Positions 1 through 12,100 are shown, counted from the stretch's first letter. The stretch is DNA of 64,000 nt from Bedellia somnulentella (GCA_963576735.1 OY755177.1:1116001-1180000); one strand, 5' to 3'. Numbers and translations: made by a program. The notes: generated from the letters alone by a model not told the origin.

Positions 1-765
1 ACTGGTAGAAATATCCTGAACCAGTGACCATTTCTTTAGTAAGAACAAACATATTGCGTGTTATGTAACTTTAAAAAAAATATTGTTAAAGATGTAAGTG
101 TATTTGTGTTAAGTGTAGTGTTTTTTTTTAATTTATATCATGTTTAGGTCATAAGTACTTTGTAAATGTGTTCTTACTTTTTGAATAAAAATTTTTTCTT
201 CTTCTTCTTTCTTCTACTATCTCGGTAGTAGTAGTTACCGAACTGCCAACACCCTCAACAAAAGTTATAAATATTTATTCATTAAAATTAAAATAATTAT
301 TCTATATCTGTTCTAAAAGAAGGGTTATAATAAAAAAAACATGAAAAGTTTGAGAATCGCATACAAAATCCTTCCATCGCCATCCTCACAGATTTCCCTG
401 GTAATAACGAAAAATAAACAAAGTGTTATTGCAGCTTATTTTCATAAGTTAATAGTTTGGGGGACAACACTGCCCACTATCGTGCTGGCTACGAAAAATA
501 GTTTTTAGGACCACCCCGTATAATAACAAAAAAGCCTATATGAAAAATCTTATTACATTCTGCTTGTTTTATCTTGAATTATTCCTATTTTTCTGAATAC
601 ATTTTGTTTGTTAGTTGTTGATAAAGATACGTATTAACATAACTTAGTATCTTCTAACCACTTGAATTGAATTCGATAATTTACGCAGCATACGGAAGAC
701 CGTAGTATGTAACTCATTTAAGTAGAACTATTAAATCTAAATATTTAGAGATAATCAAAATAAAA
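1..765. other. AT-rich DNA, no gene seen
   Basis: Short TTC-rich run at about 196-216; otherwise nothing recognised. Confidence 0.6.
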
Positions 766-1010
766 CATACATACATATACTCACGGCTATAAATTCCCTA
801 AAAGGGGTAGCCAGAGCTAAGGAATCAGAAATTCCTCAGCCACTTTTGGAAGTTGCGTGGGGAAAATATGGTAAAATGAAGGTTGTTGGTGATGGATCTC
901 CAACCGCATCGCCCAAAAATCCATTAAAAGCCCAAATACCGTTAGTCGCCTCTTACGTACACCCACCGGAAGAAATGGTGTAGTTCTATTCTATACCGAC
1001 ACTACACAGC
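766..1010 (-). mobile_element. SINE-A1, full length
   Basis: Family reference: the head is GTGTAGTGTCGGCTTAGAAT. A box-like GGTTGGAGACC lies mid-element. A GGAATT-loop-AATTCC hairpin is followed by CTCTGGCTACCCC...GGG...TAGCCGTGAGTATA and a TATG-repeat tail. This copy reads on the minus strand. AAAATAAAACATA occurs on both sides and is the likely TSD. Confidence 0.85.
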
Positions 1011-1062
1011 TTAAAATAAAACATATATACAATACATAATCATAAAACAATTTTTCATAATA

Positions 1063-1212
1063 CATGGCTATAAATAAATCCCTAAAAGGAGTAGCCAGAG
1101 CTTAAAAATCTGAAAATTTCTTCAGCAACTTTCAGAAGATACGTCGGGGAAATATTGTCATATAAAATGATATTGGTGATAGATAGGTCTCCAACCCCAG
1201 CGCCCAAAAATA
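1063..1212 (-). mobile_element. SINE-A, head missing
   Basis: The tail half, running to CGCCCAAAAAT, then abuts SINE-B sequence at about 1214. Confidence 0.75.
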
Positions 1213-1213
1213 T

Positions 1214-1507
1214 AACATCCCGTGACATTGTCACCTGATGTTCAGAGTACCCACGTTTTGCATGGACAGTGTACTCACGTGATAGGGGGCAGGCCTATCG
1301 CCGTTTTGTACGAATACACTGTCACATGACTAAGTACAACTCAGCCATGTGGGTTTCCTCACGATGTTTTCCCTCACCGTTAACAAACATGATAAATTAA
1401 CCACACATATGACTTAGAAAAGACAAATTGGTGTAGGCCCAACCCGGGATTTGAACACTAGTCGCTTGCACGTTAACCGGTGTTCTATCCATTGAGCTAT
1501 CACGTCC
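1214..1507 (-). mobile_element. SINE-B, 3' truncated
   Basis: The tRNA-derived head (GATAGCTCAATGG and TTCAAATCCCGGG on the minus strand) is at the right. The TTATG tail is missing; it abuts the broken SINE-A at 1063. Confidence 0.85.
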
Positions 1508-1856
1508 TCATAGAAGTGTTTGTCTATAAAAAGAGATAGATACATACCTAGTTTCTATCTTCAATGTATTTTAGTATAAATGCATCGGTACAACAAGAGT
1601 AACAGTGTAATAGCAGTGATGACACGTTGATGTTATTGGCTGACGATTCATTGCAAACCAACGGATACAGGAAGATTGCTTGTAGTGAACATACCTACTG
1701 TTATGAATTATTCATGTCATTTATCTGCTAGGGTTCTATGCTGTGACTACTAGAATATTATTGATCTTGTTAGATATTGGGAGAAAAATAAGTACTGAGG
1801 TGAAAAATATATTTATTAGTGTGTCAAGCTATTACAAGGCAACTGTGACTGACATA

Positions 1857-2153
1857 ATTTAAATCTTTTTGTTCATGAAACCTCATGTGAGGATTATTAC
1901 TAATAAATAAAGAATAAATAAAGGAAAGAAAAATTTCAACACAGGCGGGATTCGAACCCGCGACCTCGGGTATACGCCCCTAAAAACACTACTAAAACGT
2001 GTAAAAGTAACAAAGGATAGAAGAATTTCGCGCTGGCAGCCATTGACACGGTAGCTCAATTAGCAAGAGCGACGGGGGCGTATACCCGAGGTCGCGGGTT
2101 CGAATCCCGCCTGTGTCGAAATTTTTCTTTCCTTTATTTATTCTTTATTTATT
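1857..2153 (-). mobile_element. Family C fold-back SINE, copy 1
   Basis: Inverted ends (CTTTCCTTTATTTATT and its complement) enclose a partial and a complete tRNA-like copy in opposite orientations. The long one-sided tail is at the left, so the copy reads on the minus strand. It is flanked by the perfect 13 bp TSD TGTGACTGACATA (1844-1856 and 2154-2166). Confidence 0.85.
2045..2117 (+). other. tRNA-like segment of family C copy 1
   Basis: Acceptor GACACGG/CTGTGTC, A box TAGCTCAAT and B box GGTTCGAATCC are recognisable, but the anticodon arm pairs over only four base pairs around an 8-base loop. It is therefore a tRNA-derived promoter module and not a tRNA gene. Confidence 0.75.
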
Positions 2154-2456
2154 TGTGACTGACATATTATTATTTTTTGAAAATATAAGTAAGTAAATAA
2201 CACTGTGGTCTTTAATCTTAAAATAATGTTGCAGCGCTCTTGCAGTATTTAATGTTGGAATTAGATTATTAATGAATACGCTCTGAAATCGCTGAACAGA
2301 TTTAATAACTTCTTTCACCAATGCCAAGTTTAAACTTATAAAGAAAAGGAAATATACTATTTATAAAATATACCCTAAATATCAAAGGGAGTGAGCAATG
2401 ATCGTATAAAACTTAATGTATAAAGCTAGGACCGGACTGATAGTTTTACTCAAACT

Positions 2457-2788
2457 CACACGTTCACGGCGTATATTCCCTAAGGGGTAGGCAGTGAACA
2501 TCATGTGACATTGTCATCTGGTGTTCGGAGTACCCACGTTTTCTTGGACAGTGTATTTACTTGATAGGGAGGAGGCCTAACACCGTTATGTACAAATACA
2601 CTATCACATGTCTAAATACAACTCAACCTTGTGGGTTTCCTCACGATTTTTTCCCTCTCCGTTAACAACCTCGATAAATAAACCACACATATGTTTTTAG
2701 AAAAGATAAATTGGTGTAGGCCCGACCCGGGATTTGAACCCTCACCGTTTGCACAATAAGCGGTGTTCTATTCACCAAGCTGTCATGG
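2457..2788 (-). mobile_element. SINE-B, nearly full length
   Basis: Runs from the 3' module (CGTTCACGGCGTATATTCCC) at the left to the tRNA-like head at the right. Confidence 0.85.
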
Positions 2789-2860
2789 CTTTAAGTTTTA
2801 AACCAAATAATTATGTAAAAAACTGTTACGTAACAAGAGCATTCTCAGGTTTGTACGCAC

Positions 2861-3103
2861 TTGAAGACATCGGAACATCTATATGCAAATGGTGACAAAC
2901 CATCTCCAAATTCCACGGAACATATACTTTTATTACAGGAAAAGTCGCGTTATCTAACCTGTCGATGTGATGCAACAGTAGGCTTTATTGTCAAAGCAAT
3001 AAAAGCTTCCAAGATGAAAGCTACACGTGCTTTATGGAGTGGGTTAACATTTCACGCAGTTTTGAATGGGGAGACTTGTCGTGATTATTGTTCAGTGTTT
3101 TGA
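2861..3103 (+). other. 80-codon open frame, unrecognised
   Basis: GC-richer than its surroundings and not part of a repeat seen here. Contains YLTCRCDATVGF and ALWSGLTFHAV. No splice sites or homologue recognised; probably chance or an old gene or TE fragment. Confidence 0.15.
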
Positions 3104-3427
3104 ATACATTATTTCATTTTATTTTCTTTGAAGATGGTTTTTTATAACAAAATATGTCTTTTTTGTAATGTGTAAAGTTAGAAGTGTTGTAAGTTGTTTT
3201 TAATATTATTTTATATATGTACATTTTTTTTATTTTGCAAAGTTGTATAGAACGTTTAAGGTATTTAATAGTAATTTTCTGTCACTGTGCAATGTTAATG
3301 TATTCAGTTAACTTTTATCTTATGTTGATTCTTTATTTTTACTTCTCTTCAGTGTTGGTTTAACATTAACTTATGTCTTCTCGTGGGTTGGTAGGTTTTG
3401 AAATGATTGTTGGGTCGTCGGATTGTT

Positions 3428-3633
3428 GCCATGTAGTGCCGGCTTAGAATGTCGCTACCCCTTTCTACCCACGGGTGTCATAAGAGGCGACTAAGGGTAT
3501 TGGGGCTTTTTATTGGATTGTTGGGCGATGCGGTTGGAGGCACTCAATTTCCAAAAGTGGCTGAGGAATTTATAATTCTCTGGCTACCCCTTCTAGGCAA
3601 ATACAGCCGTGAGTATATGTTTGTATGTATGTT
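3428..3633 (+). mobile_element. SINE-A2, internal deletion
   Basis: Has the A2 head (ATGTAGTGCCGGCTTAGAAT, ACCCACGGGTGTC). About 40 bases are missing after GATGCGGTTGGAGG. It ends at GTGAGTATATGTTTGTATG. Confidence 0.85.
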
Positions 3634-3913
3634 GGGTCAAGTTAGGTTAAGTTGAGTGATGTGTCTTTAGACCGGTGACCCAAACACTATGGGAAGTGTT
3701 ATTTTACGAATGTCTAAGGACTCATCAATAACAGCACAATCCTTATGAAAATTTGCGTCATAACGTAAGTTCTAAGTTTCTTCTTCTTATAGATTTCTAT
3801 TGATAAAATATTTTTAATAATCGATTGCATTTTCAAGATGTCGGTTCCTATTCATTACAAACAAACAACCGCACAAACAAATCTTTCCTCTTTACAATTA
3901 CTTAAGAAACATA

Positions 3914-4141
3914 TTATACTCACGGCTACAAATCCCCAAAAGGGACGCCAGAGCTTTAGAATCAGAAAATTCTTCAGCCACTTTTGTAAGTTATGTGAGG
4001 AAGAGATTATCAAATAAATATTTTTGGTAATAGGTCTCCAACCGCATCTCCCAAAAATCACTTAAAAAAACCCCTATACCCTTAATCAGCTCTACGATCG
4101 CCCATGGAAATAAATGGGGTAATGCTATTCGTACACAGCAA
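3914..4141 (-). mobile_element. SINE-A4, diverged
   Basis: Shares CCCCTATACCCTTA and the ATCGCCCATGG head variant with the copies at 36876 and 38279. Confidence 0.75.
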
Positions 4142-4548
4142 TTTAACTACATAAAACTAACTTCAATTCAAATCTAAATCCAAAACCAAACCATACATCA
4201 AACACAAAACTAAAAAACAAACAAAGAGTAGTGATGTAGAGAAGCTAGACGCAGCTAATCGCTCCTGATTGGTAGATCGTTTCGGTGAAACGTCCGCGTC
4301 GATCGTCCATCATGCGCCTACGTGGATCTTTCGTGGAAAACCGGTTTATTTTATAACTCTATTTGCATCTGCAGAATGAATTGCCATTTAGTTTGTTGTG
4401 TTGTCTAACGCGCTTTTAATAGATGTTGTGGTTATTAATATGGAGTATTTGCTAGTACTTTTGAGTACTAGAAAATAACATTGACAATAGAATGCTTTTG
4501 TTCTGGGTTGGAATATTTATGCATAGTCCTAGACGTATTTTTTAAATT

Positions 4549-4800
4549 GCTGTGTAGTGTCGGCTTAGAATAGCACTACCCCATTTCTTCCGGTGGGTGT
4601 ACGTAAGAGGCGACTAACGGTATTGGGGCTTTTTAAGGGATTTTTGGGCGATGCGGTTGGAGACCCATCACCAACAACCTTTATTCTACCATCTTTTCCC
4701 CACTCAACTTCCAAAAGTGGCTGAGAAATTTCTAATTTCTCAGCTCTGGCTACCCCTTTTAGGGATTTATAGCCGTGAGTATATGTATGTATGTATGTAT
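4549..4800 (+). mobile_element. SINE-A1, full length
   Basis: Close to the family consensus; TSD GTATTTTTTAAA on both sides. Confidence 0.9.
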
Positions 4801-5191
4801 TTTTTAAAAAACTTATAAGTATAAACTATGGTTGCACCAAAAAGTTATTGATAAGACTTTCAATCATAAAACGAATCGGTTAATACGTATAGTTTTGTTA
4901 TGGTTTCTGAGTGTAATATGAGGGTAATAAGTTTAGATTTTTAGTATGTATTTTTGTAATATTGGCCATAATGTTATTGTAGTCATATCAACAGGTGTCT
5001 GAAAAGGCCCGAATAGCTGTGGTGTTCTTGTTCCTGTGCTTATAAATGGCAGCGAAAGATGGTATTTTAAAAAAGATAGAAAGAGGAATTTTTAGATGTT
5101 TTCGACACAAAGAGGGGGTGAAAAAATCCATAAACCGTTGTCCGCCAAAATAAACAAATTCACAACTTACAAGATAGTGTACAATCGCTGT

Positions 5192-5803
5192 TTAACCCTC
5201 GGCATGCCTGGTAGAAAAAAGTTACATGGCGTGCCTGGTGGGTCGGTGAGACCCTAAATTTAAATTATTTTTTTCTCCTACAAATTGATATCAATGTAGT
5301 ATATTTTTTGATTTTATAATAAAATTAAACATGTTTTTTAGGGTTTTATATAAAATACGTGTTCGAATTAATAATATTTTCAAAAGATTTTTTAATTAAA
5401 CTTTTACCTTGTTTTTTAACGTAGAATTAAACATCTTATGTTCATAAACATGCAAAATCAACTAAAACTAAAGAAATCACAATCAGACTTTGGGGATCAT
5501 AATGCACATAGGTTATCTTATATTCTAAGCTAAAACAATTAGTCTTCTTCATTTCCGACATCATTTTAAGGAACATAGCAATTTCCACACTGGAAAATTG
5601 CATGTTCTATCACTTTGATGATCACATGATCCTTTCACTACTGGAGCAGGCCCCGGACTGAGGTAGCGGGCGGAGGGCGACAATCAGTTCACTACAGTCA
5701 GCTACTGAGAGCGGTTGCGCGCGAATTTCAAATTACAATGAATTATAACGGTTTAACGGCTGCGGTGGGTCTCACAGACCCAACCAGGCATGCCGAGGGT
5801 TAA
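5192..5803. mobile_element. piggyBac-like MITE, 612 bp with TTAA sites
   Basis: TTAA flanks a perfect 17 bp terminal inverted repeat, CCCTCGGCATGCCTGGT (5196-5212) and its complement (5783-5799). An inner repeat, GGTGGGTC-GTGAGACCC and its complement, lies just inside each end. There is no transposase frame. TTAA target duplication plus a CCC start is the piggyBac hallmark. Confidence 0.85.
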
Positions 5804-5849
5804 CAAGAGAAGCCTGTTTTATTTTTTCTGTTTTATACATATATAAATT

Positions 5850-5952
5850 TACTCACGCCATTATTTCCCATTGCGGTAGGCAGAGACTATTGATCGCCTT
5901 TTTGTACGATTCTGGCAAACCTCTCTAGCTTCGTTTACATCCATCAATCTTT
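5850..5952 (-). mobile_element. Family D LINE/SINE 3' remnant
   Basis: On the minus strand: GGATGTAAACGAAGCTAGAG, CTCTGCCTACC, then GGCGTGAGTAA. About 100 bp only; probably the 3' end of a lepidopteran LINE. Confidence 0.6.
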
Positions 5953-6094
5953 TCATACATACTCTCCTGTTAATATTACAAATAGAATAATTATAAGCAA
6001 CTACAGTTAGAATTCTATCATAAATCTAAAAACTAATTAACTGTATGTGTTATCAAGTATTCAAGAGCAAACTTCTTTTAAAAACAAATAACAA

Positions 6095-6335
6095 ACATAC
6101 ATATACTCACGGCTATATTTCCCTAGAAGGGGTAACCAGAGCTAAGGAATTATAAATTCCTCAGCCACTTTTGGAAGTTGAGTGGTGAAAAGATGGTAAA
6201 AATAAAGGTTTTTGGTGATGGGTCTCCAACCGCATCGCCCAAAAATCCAATAAAAAACCCCGATACCCTTAGTCGCCTCTCACGACACCCGTGGGTAGAA
6301 AGGGGTAGCGACATTCTAAGCCGGCACTACACGGC
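6095..6335 (-). mobile_element. SINE-A2, full length
   Basis: A2 head on the right (CCGTGGGTAGAAAGGGGTAG); TSD AATAACAAAC. Confidence 0.9.
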
Positions 6336-6706
6336 AATAACAAACACTAATACCAATATTCTACCTGTAACTAATCCAAAGATATCAATAACCAAAATAC
6401 TACGAAACTCCTTATAAACACATCACTAAGTCACCCTATAAAGCCTCATTAAGCTCTCCCCTCGAAGGCTAACTTGATAATTGCTCGTAACAATCAAACC
6501 AACTTGGCAAATGAGCGCGAGGTGATACCGACTCCCTGAGGAGCCTTATTTCACGTCACGTGGGCTGATACGTCTTGTGTTAAGTTAGTTGCAGCAATGT
6601 GATCCACATATAACTATGCATAATAAGAAAATGTTATTCTGTTTGTTAATAATAAATAAAAACTTTAATTTTAGTTATTATTCGTGTATATATTGTAACG
6701 GTATTG

Positions 6707-6872
6707 CGCCTTTTAAGGGATTTTTGGGCGATGCGGTTGGAAACCCATCACCAACAACTTTTATTTTACCATCTTCTACCCACTTATTTTTCCAAAAGTG
6801 GCGAAGGGATTTCTAATTCCTTAGCTCTGGCTACCCCTTCTAGGGATTTATAGCCGTGAGTATATGTATGTA
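6707..6872 (+). mobile_element. SINE-A, 5' truncated
   Basis: Starts at CTTTTAAGGGATTTTTGGGC and keeps the complete tail. Confidence 0.85.
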
Positions 6873-6970
6873 TATAATATTGTTTATTCTAGCTAAACTG
6901 AGACACAGTGAATGCTGAAGTTTAAATTTACACTCCCGTATGATATCAAAAAAATCTTTATTGTGTTGTA

Positions 6971-7149
6971 CTGATTCATGTGATAGTGTATTAGTACAAA
7001 ACGGCGACAGGTCTGCATCTTATCACGTGAGTACACTGTCCAAGAAAAACGAGGATAAACTGAACATCAGGTGACAATATCACGTAATGTTCAGAAGTAT
7101 TAGGATCCTGCTAACCCCTTCGGTGACATGCGGCGTGAACGTTTGAGTT
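6971..7149 (+). mobile_element. SINE-B, 5' truncated
   Basis: Keeps only the 3' half: ACACTGTCC, AACATCAGGTGACAA and CCCCTTCGG...GGCGTGAACG. Confidence 0.8.
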
Positions 7150-7527
7150 CGAGTTGGTATTATGCATTTGCAAATTATAAAAAATATATTTTCACTTACA
7201 TTTAGTGATCTGTCGTTTGTGCTAAAACCATATGAATGAAAATAATTTATTTTCAAAGCTTCTGGGCCTTGTCTTTGCCTACTACAACAGTAACGAATGA
7301 CGTATGTTTTTTGTATATTTACGCGTGACCCTATATTCTGAGCGGTTTAACGATAGTTTCTTAAATATTTGTTTATTAAAACATATTAACTTGTAGAAAA
7401 AAGGCGTTCATAATCAAAGTGTAATAAAAATATTATTAAAATTTATAAGCGAAAGATAAAGTCGTGTGATAATAAAATTAGTTTCTGATATAAAAAGAGA
7501 TATAAGTTTATTGTCAAACCAATATAA

Positions 7528-7599
7528 GTTTCCGTGGTGTAGCGGTTATCACATCTGCCTAACACGCAGAAGGCCCCCGGTTCGATCCCGGGCGGAAAC
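7528..7599 (+). tRNA. tRNA-Val (AAC)
   Basis: A complete 72-base tRNA cloverleaf is visible. The acceptor stem pairs GTTTCCG with CGGAAAC. The anticodon stem TCTGC/GCAGA encloses the loop CTAACAC, so the anticodon is AAC, which reads valine GTT codons. The T arm is CCCGG-TTCGATC-CCGGG and contains a perfect B box. A run of six T begins shortly after the gene, as expected for RNA polymerase III termination. The sequence is identical to the copies at 9125 and 32285, while the flanks are unrelated, so this looks like a functional dispersed gene and not a recent segmental duplicate. No CCA is encoded, as is normal for an animal nuclear tRNA gene. Confidence 0.94.
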
Positions 7600-7673
7600 A
7601 TTTTTTATGTTTTCTTACTCACATCATATTATTGAAAGTATAATTATTGTAATATATTAAGTACGTTCAGTCA

Positions 7674-7916
7674 AACATACATATACTCACGGCTATAAAT
7701 CCCTAGAAGGGGTAGTCAGAGCTAAGGAATCAGAAATTCCTCAGCCACTTTTGGAAAGTTGAGTGGGGAAAAGATGGTGAAGTAAAGGTTGTTGGTGATG
7801 GGTCTCCAACCGCATCGCCCAAAAATCTCTTAAAAGCCCCAATACCGTTAGTCGCCTCTTTCGTACACCCATCGGTAGAAACGGGGTAGTGCTACTCTAA
7901 GCCGACACTACACGGC
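7674..7916 (-). mobile_element. SINE-A1, full length
   Basis: Full-length copy with the head CGACACTACACGGC at the right; 75 bases downstream of the first tRNA-Val. Confidence 0.88.
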
Positions 7917-8010
7917 AACGACGTGGTAGGTACGTTCCTATACAGATTACGTCGTACACCTTTCTACATGTCACCAGTAAAATGTAAGAAATACACAAAG
8001 TATACATTAC

Positions 8011-8497
8011 ACTAACGGCTATAAATTCCAAAAAGGGGTAGTCAGAGCTTTATAGCCAGAGGTTCTATAGCCACTTTTGAAAGTTGAATGGTGTAAAGAT
8101 TTAAAAAAAAAGGTTTGTTTGCCGTGTAGTGTCGGCTTAGAATAGCACTACCCCGTTTCTACCGATGGGTGTACGTAAGAGGCGACTAACGGTATTGGGG
8201 CTTTTAAGGGATTTTTGGGCGATGCGGCTGGAGACCCATCACCAACAACCTTTACTTTACCATCTTTTCCCCACTCAATTTTCCAAAAGTGGCTGAGGAA
8301 TTTCTAGTTTTTTTAGCTCTGGCTACCCCTTCTCGGGATTTATAGCCGTGAGTATATGTTATGTTTTTATGTTTGTAAGTAATGGGTCTCCAACCGCATC
8401 GCGCTAAAATCACTGACAAATCCCCAATACCCGAAGACGCCTCTCACAACACCTGCGGAGATAAAAAGGTTAATTATATTCTAAGCCGACACTAAAA
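8011..8497 (-). mobile_element. Older SINE-A split by another SINE-A
   Basis: The tail half (8011-8115) and head half (8382-8497) are separated by the + strand copy at 8121-8373. The short duplicated GTTTGT at the junctions supports insertion. Confidence 0.75.
8121..8373 (+). mobile_element. SINE-A1, full length, nested in an older SINE-A
   Basis: Complete head-to-tail copy ending TATATGTTATG. Confidence 0.88.
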
Positions 8498-8741
8498 CTT
8501 GTAACATATGAATTGCTACGTGCTACACCTACACCTCATCTCTTAGTGTTAGACATTTGGCTAACCATATAGAAAATCTTTCCGATTTTGAGTTGTTTTT
8601 TGTTGATCAGTATATTCTTTTAATTTTACCTACGTTTTTTATTTGAACCCTATATCCCTACCACCTAGTCGTAACCGTTATATTCGACATTCAAAAGAGA
8701 TAGAACACGGTCATCGAATTATAATAGTAGATATCAAAATT

Positions 8742-8988
8742 GCTGTGTAGTGTCGGCTTAGAATAGCACTACTCCATTTCTTCCGGTGGGTGTACGTAAG
8801 AGGCGACTAACGGCATTTGGGGCTTTTAAGGGATTTTGGGCGATGCGGTTGGAGACCCATCACTAACAACCTTCATTTTACCATCTTTTCCCCCCACAAC
8901 TTTTCAAAAGTGGCTGAAGAATTTCTAATTCTTTAGCTCTGGCTAACCCTTCTAGAGATTTATAGCCGTGAGTATATGTATGTATGTA
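8742..8988 (+). mobile_element. SINE-A1, full length
   Basis: TSD ATATCAAAAT on both sides; 135 bases upstream of the second tRNA-Val. Confidence 0.9.
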
Positions 8989-9124
8989 TATCAAAATAAT
9001 AATTTATTGATCAAACATTATAGTACATGTAACAATGCCATAAAAAAATATTGACAAAAGAGATAGTGATAAAAGTGTTATTGTTTTGTGATACTAATTT
9101 TAATTTAACTGTCCCAAAGTATCG

Positions 9125-9196
9125 GTTTCCGTGGTGTAGCGGTTATCACATCTGCCTAACACGCAGAAGGCCCCCGGTTCGATCCCGGGCGGAAAC
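9125..9196 (+). tRNA. tRNA-Val (AAC)
   Basis: Second copy, identical over all 72 bases to the gene at 7528, with anticodon AAC in the loop CTAACAC and all stems intact. A run of five T follows within about 5 bases. It lies 1.6 kb downstream of the first copy on the same strand, with several SINE-A copies between them. The upstream sequences of the copies do not resemble one another. Confidence 0.94.
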
Positions 9197-9385
9197 ATAT
9201 TTTTAACATTTAATTTCCATGATTATCTTCCAATGCCAATTTTTTTTAAATCAATGATACTCTTTTTAAGTTATCATGGCTGCATTTAAAACGAAACTTT
9301 CGTGGTTTCTTATTGTCTCAGTCAGTAACCGCAATTTATGTATCTGAGAGGTTAAAAAATCACTATCACTTTTGTCCCTGTAGGT

Positions 9386-9482
9386 GGGGTTAATGTATCA
9401 CATGATGGAGGACATGCCTATCGTCACTTCGTACGAATACATTATAACATAGCTAAATACAACTCAGCTATGTTTGTTTCTT
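9386..9482 (-). mobile_element. SINE-B central fragment, old
   Basis: GTACGAATACATTATAACAT and ACAACTCAGCTATGT match the SINE-B body. Confidence 0.6.
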
Positions 9483-9539
9483 AATAAATTTTCATAGATT
9501 CTAATATTTATTTCATATTTCTTTTTATCTTGTCCCCTA

Positions 9540-9627
9540 TGAAATTCCAAATATGGCTGAAGAATTTTCCGGTTCTGGAGCTCTGGCTGCCCCGTTAAGG
9601 GATTTATAGCCGTAAGTATACGTATAA
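9540..9627 (+). mobile_element. SINE-A, 3' third only
   Basis: Begins at AAATTCCAAATATGGCTGA and ends at AGCCGTAAGTATACGTATA. Confidence 0.75.
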
Positions 9628-9637
9628 GTTATCTATA

Positions 9638-9935
9638 TCTATACTTATAATAAATCTGTAGAGAGGTCAATTCTGTACATAAAATATATATTCAAAATAA
9701 CTATCAGGTTGTGATTAGGGATCGAAACTGATGCCAAAAATGCAATCAGTAAAATTTTTGTCTGTCTGTCTGTTTGTCTGTCTGTCACTGTACACTGTTT
9801 AGGGAGTGCTATAAATTTAATAAATTGAAAACATTGCGCTGAATTTCACAATGCTTGAGCAGTGACTGAAGAAAGAAACCTCAGATATTAAAAAAAAAAC
9901 AACGCTACCCGCGCGAAGCTGGGACGATCCACTAG
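9638..9935 (+). mobile_element. Helitron-like element with hitchhiking GTCT microsatellite
   Basis: Starts TCTATACTTATAATAAA after an A and ends CACTAG before a T, with GC-rich ACCCGCGCGAAGCTGGGAC just inside the 3' end. That fits Helitron ends (TC...CTAG, A/T target). GTCT repeats at about 9762-9787 are typical of an abundant lepidopteran non-autonomous family. Confidence 0.7.
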
Positions 9936-10516
9936 TATTTAAATATGAAGATAGATGTGGAATATTGTACATTATTTTCTAATGTAATGAAATCATGAAA
10001 CTCGTCCTAGAACCGATCCAATTATAATCGACATTAAGTGTCTGTTGGGAGCATTGTTCATTTCCTAGTTTAAGCTTTCTTTACTTATGAACCTTAATAT
10101 CTAAATGTGAATAGGAAAGTTTTATTTAATAATGAAACAAGTATATAGCTATTTTGGGGTTAATTCAATCTTAAAAGTAAAGAAAGAGAATATTTTTATA
10201 GCAAATGATGATTATGACATCATACGTATAAAAATTTGAGCTCGCTTAATATATTGTGCATTTGGATTGAATGAACTGACCTAATACTGATGGATCGAAA
10301 AACAGATTACTGTTACTTTGGAATCAAATCTCCTAAACCAATTTTACTCTCCAGGTTTCTAAAGATGAAGAAATAAAATACGGTTTTGGAACAGCATTGC
10401 CGTAGGTATATACTATAATCATGAGATGAGAAGAAATCCGGTATTGACATTGTAAGTCCACTATTGTTTCATTTTGTTCAATACTTACGGTATTTAATCC
10501 TGAATTAATTAATTTT
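9936..10516. other. AT-rich DNA, nothing recognised
   Basis: No repeat match within the window and no meaningful frame. Confidence 0.6.
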
Positions 10517-10759
10517 GCTGTGTAGTGTCCGCTTTGAATAACACTTCCCCATTTCTTCCAGTGGATGTACGTTAGAGGCGACTAACGGTATTGGGGATTT
10601 TAAGGGATTTTGGGCGATGCGGTTGGAGACCCATCACCAACAACCTTTATTTTGCCATCTTTTCCCCACTTAACTTTCCAAAAGTGGCTGATTAACTTCT
10701 AGTTCTTTTGCTCTGGCTACCCCTAGGGATTTATAGCCGTGAGTATATGTATGTATGTT
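10517..10759 (+). mobile_element. SINE-A1, full length
   Basis: TSD TTAATCCTGAA. Both hairpin arms are changed together (AACTTCTAGTT). Confidence 0.9.
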
Positions 10760-11391
10760 AATCCTGAAAATGTAGGTATAGTGTAAAATATAATTACTAA
10801 AGTTGACTCGTACGATATCCACGGGAAAAAAGGGTTAGTGTTTTTTGAGCCAACTCCACAAATATGCACTGGCCAAAAAAGATCAAGTAATAATAATTAC
10901 AAAAATATCTCGTATTTAAATGCATGACATCTCTATCTTCACCATATATCATCTATGAGGGCAACCGTATCTCTGCGGTAGTTCTGTTCACCTGACATTA
11001 CTCACACACAAATTAATATAACTTTGGGCTCGGAATGGGCAAAGTTTTGTAATACAGACATTTCTGAATTACACCGAATTGTTCACGTTAAATATTCATT
11101 GTCGTACATATTAAGACATATATAACTTGGAGATCAAATTGTTTGTAACAAAAAGGTATATTAATGTAGTTCTAAGGGAATCATTGTTATGAATTTTAGT
11201 TCAGAGTTTAACAACAACCTGTAGTAGCAATGTATTATAAGAGGAAAAGAATAGAGTCCTTAATCAAAATCTATTTTTCTGTTTAAATATTTTTATTCTA
11301 TCTTTTATTATAACAAATACCCATCATGCACAAATGGTTATCGTGATTCTGCGCCGAAATATAGCATAGATTTTTAATTTCTTTAATTTTT
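10760..11391. other. AT-rich DNA, nothing recognised
   Basis: No gene or repeat seen. Confidence 0.6.
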
Positions 11392-11639
11392 GCTGTGTAG
11401 TGTCGGCTTAGAATAGCACTACCCCATTTCTTCCGGTGGGTGTACGTAAGAGGCGACTAACGGAATTGGGGCTTTTAAGGGATTTTCGGGCGATGCGGTT
11501 AGAGACCTATCACCAACAACCTTTATTTTACCATCATTTCCTCACTCAACTTTCCAAAAGTGGCTGAGGAATTTTTAATTCCTCAGCTCTGGCTACCCCT
11601 TTTAGGGATTTATAGCCGTAAGTATGTGTATGTATGTAT
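11392..11639 (+). mobile_element. SINE-A1, full length
   Basis: Near-consensus; no clear TSD seen. Confidence 0.88.
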
Positions 11640-12100
11640 TTATGTTCTTCTTATAGTTTCAGCAGTTTATGCTATAACGAGTGCTTCCTTTAATTTTGTG
11701 TATGAAAATATTGTATTTTTCTTTTTAAATTTATTGGCACCGGCTGAAAACCAGCGTGTCTTGAAATGGTCTGTGTACCGTTTCAGACACACATGCTGAG
11801 TCAATAACCATTTTAGCAATAGGTTACACGTTAAAATTTTTGATAATACTTTGTGTTGTCCTTTTTTGCAAAATAAATATCTTTTAATTCACTTACTTTT
11901 ACTTACAGTTTCTAAAATAGTTGTATTCTTAAACGTAAAGTTCATAGACTATGAATGTTGCGAAGGATTAGAATACAAACAAAATGTGAAACCGCCTATT
12001 GATATATTTTTTTATAAAATGTAAAAAGTAGTTTACAGAATACATCAACCAAGTATCGATTGCAAACTCTTTATGATATTGAAAACATTTTACCCTGAAA

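Noticed and set aside
766..1010. SINE-A as a MITE or DNA transposon
   Set aside because: No terminal inverted repeats, and TSDs vary from 8 to 17 bp with a simple-repeat tail, which fits retroposition.
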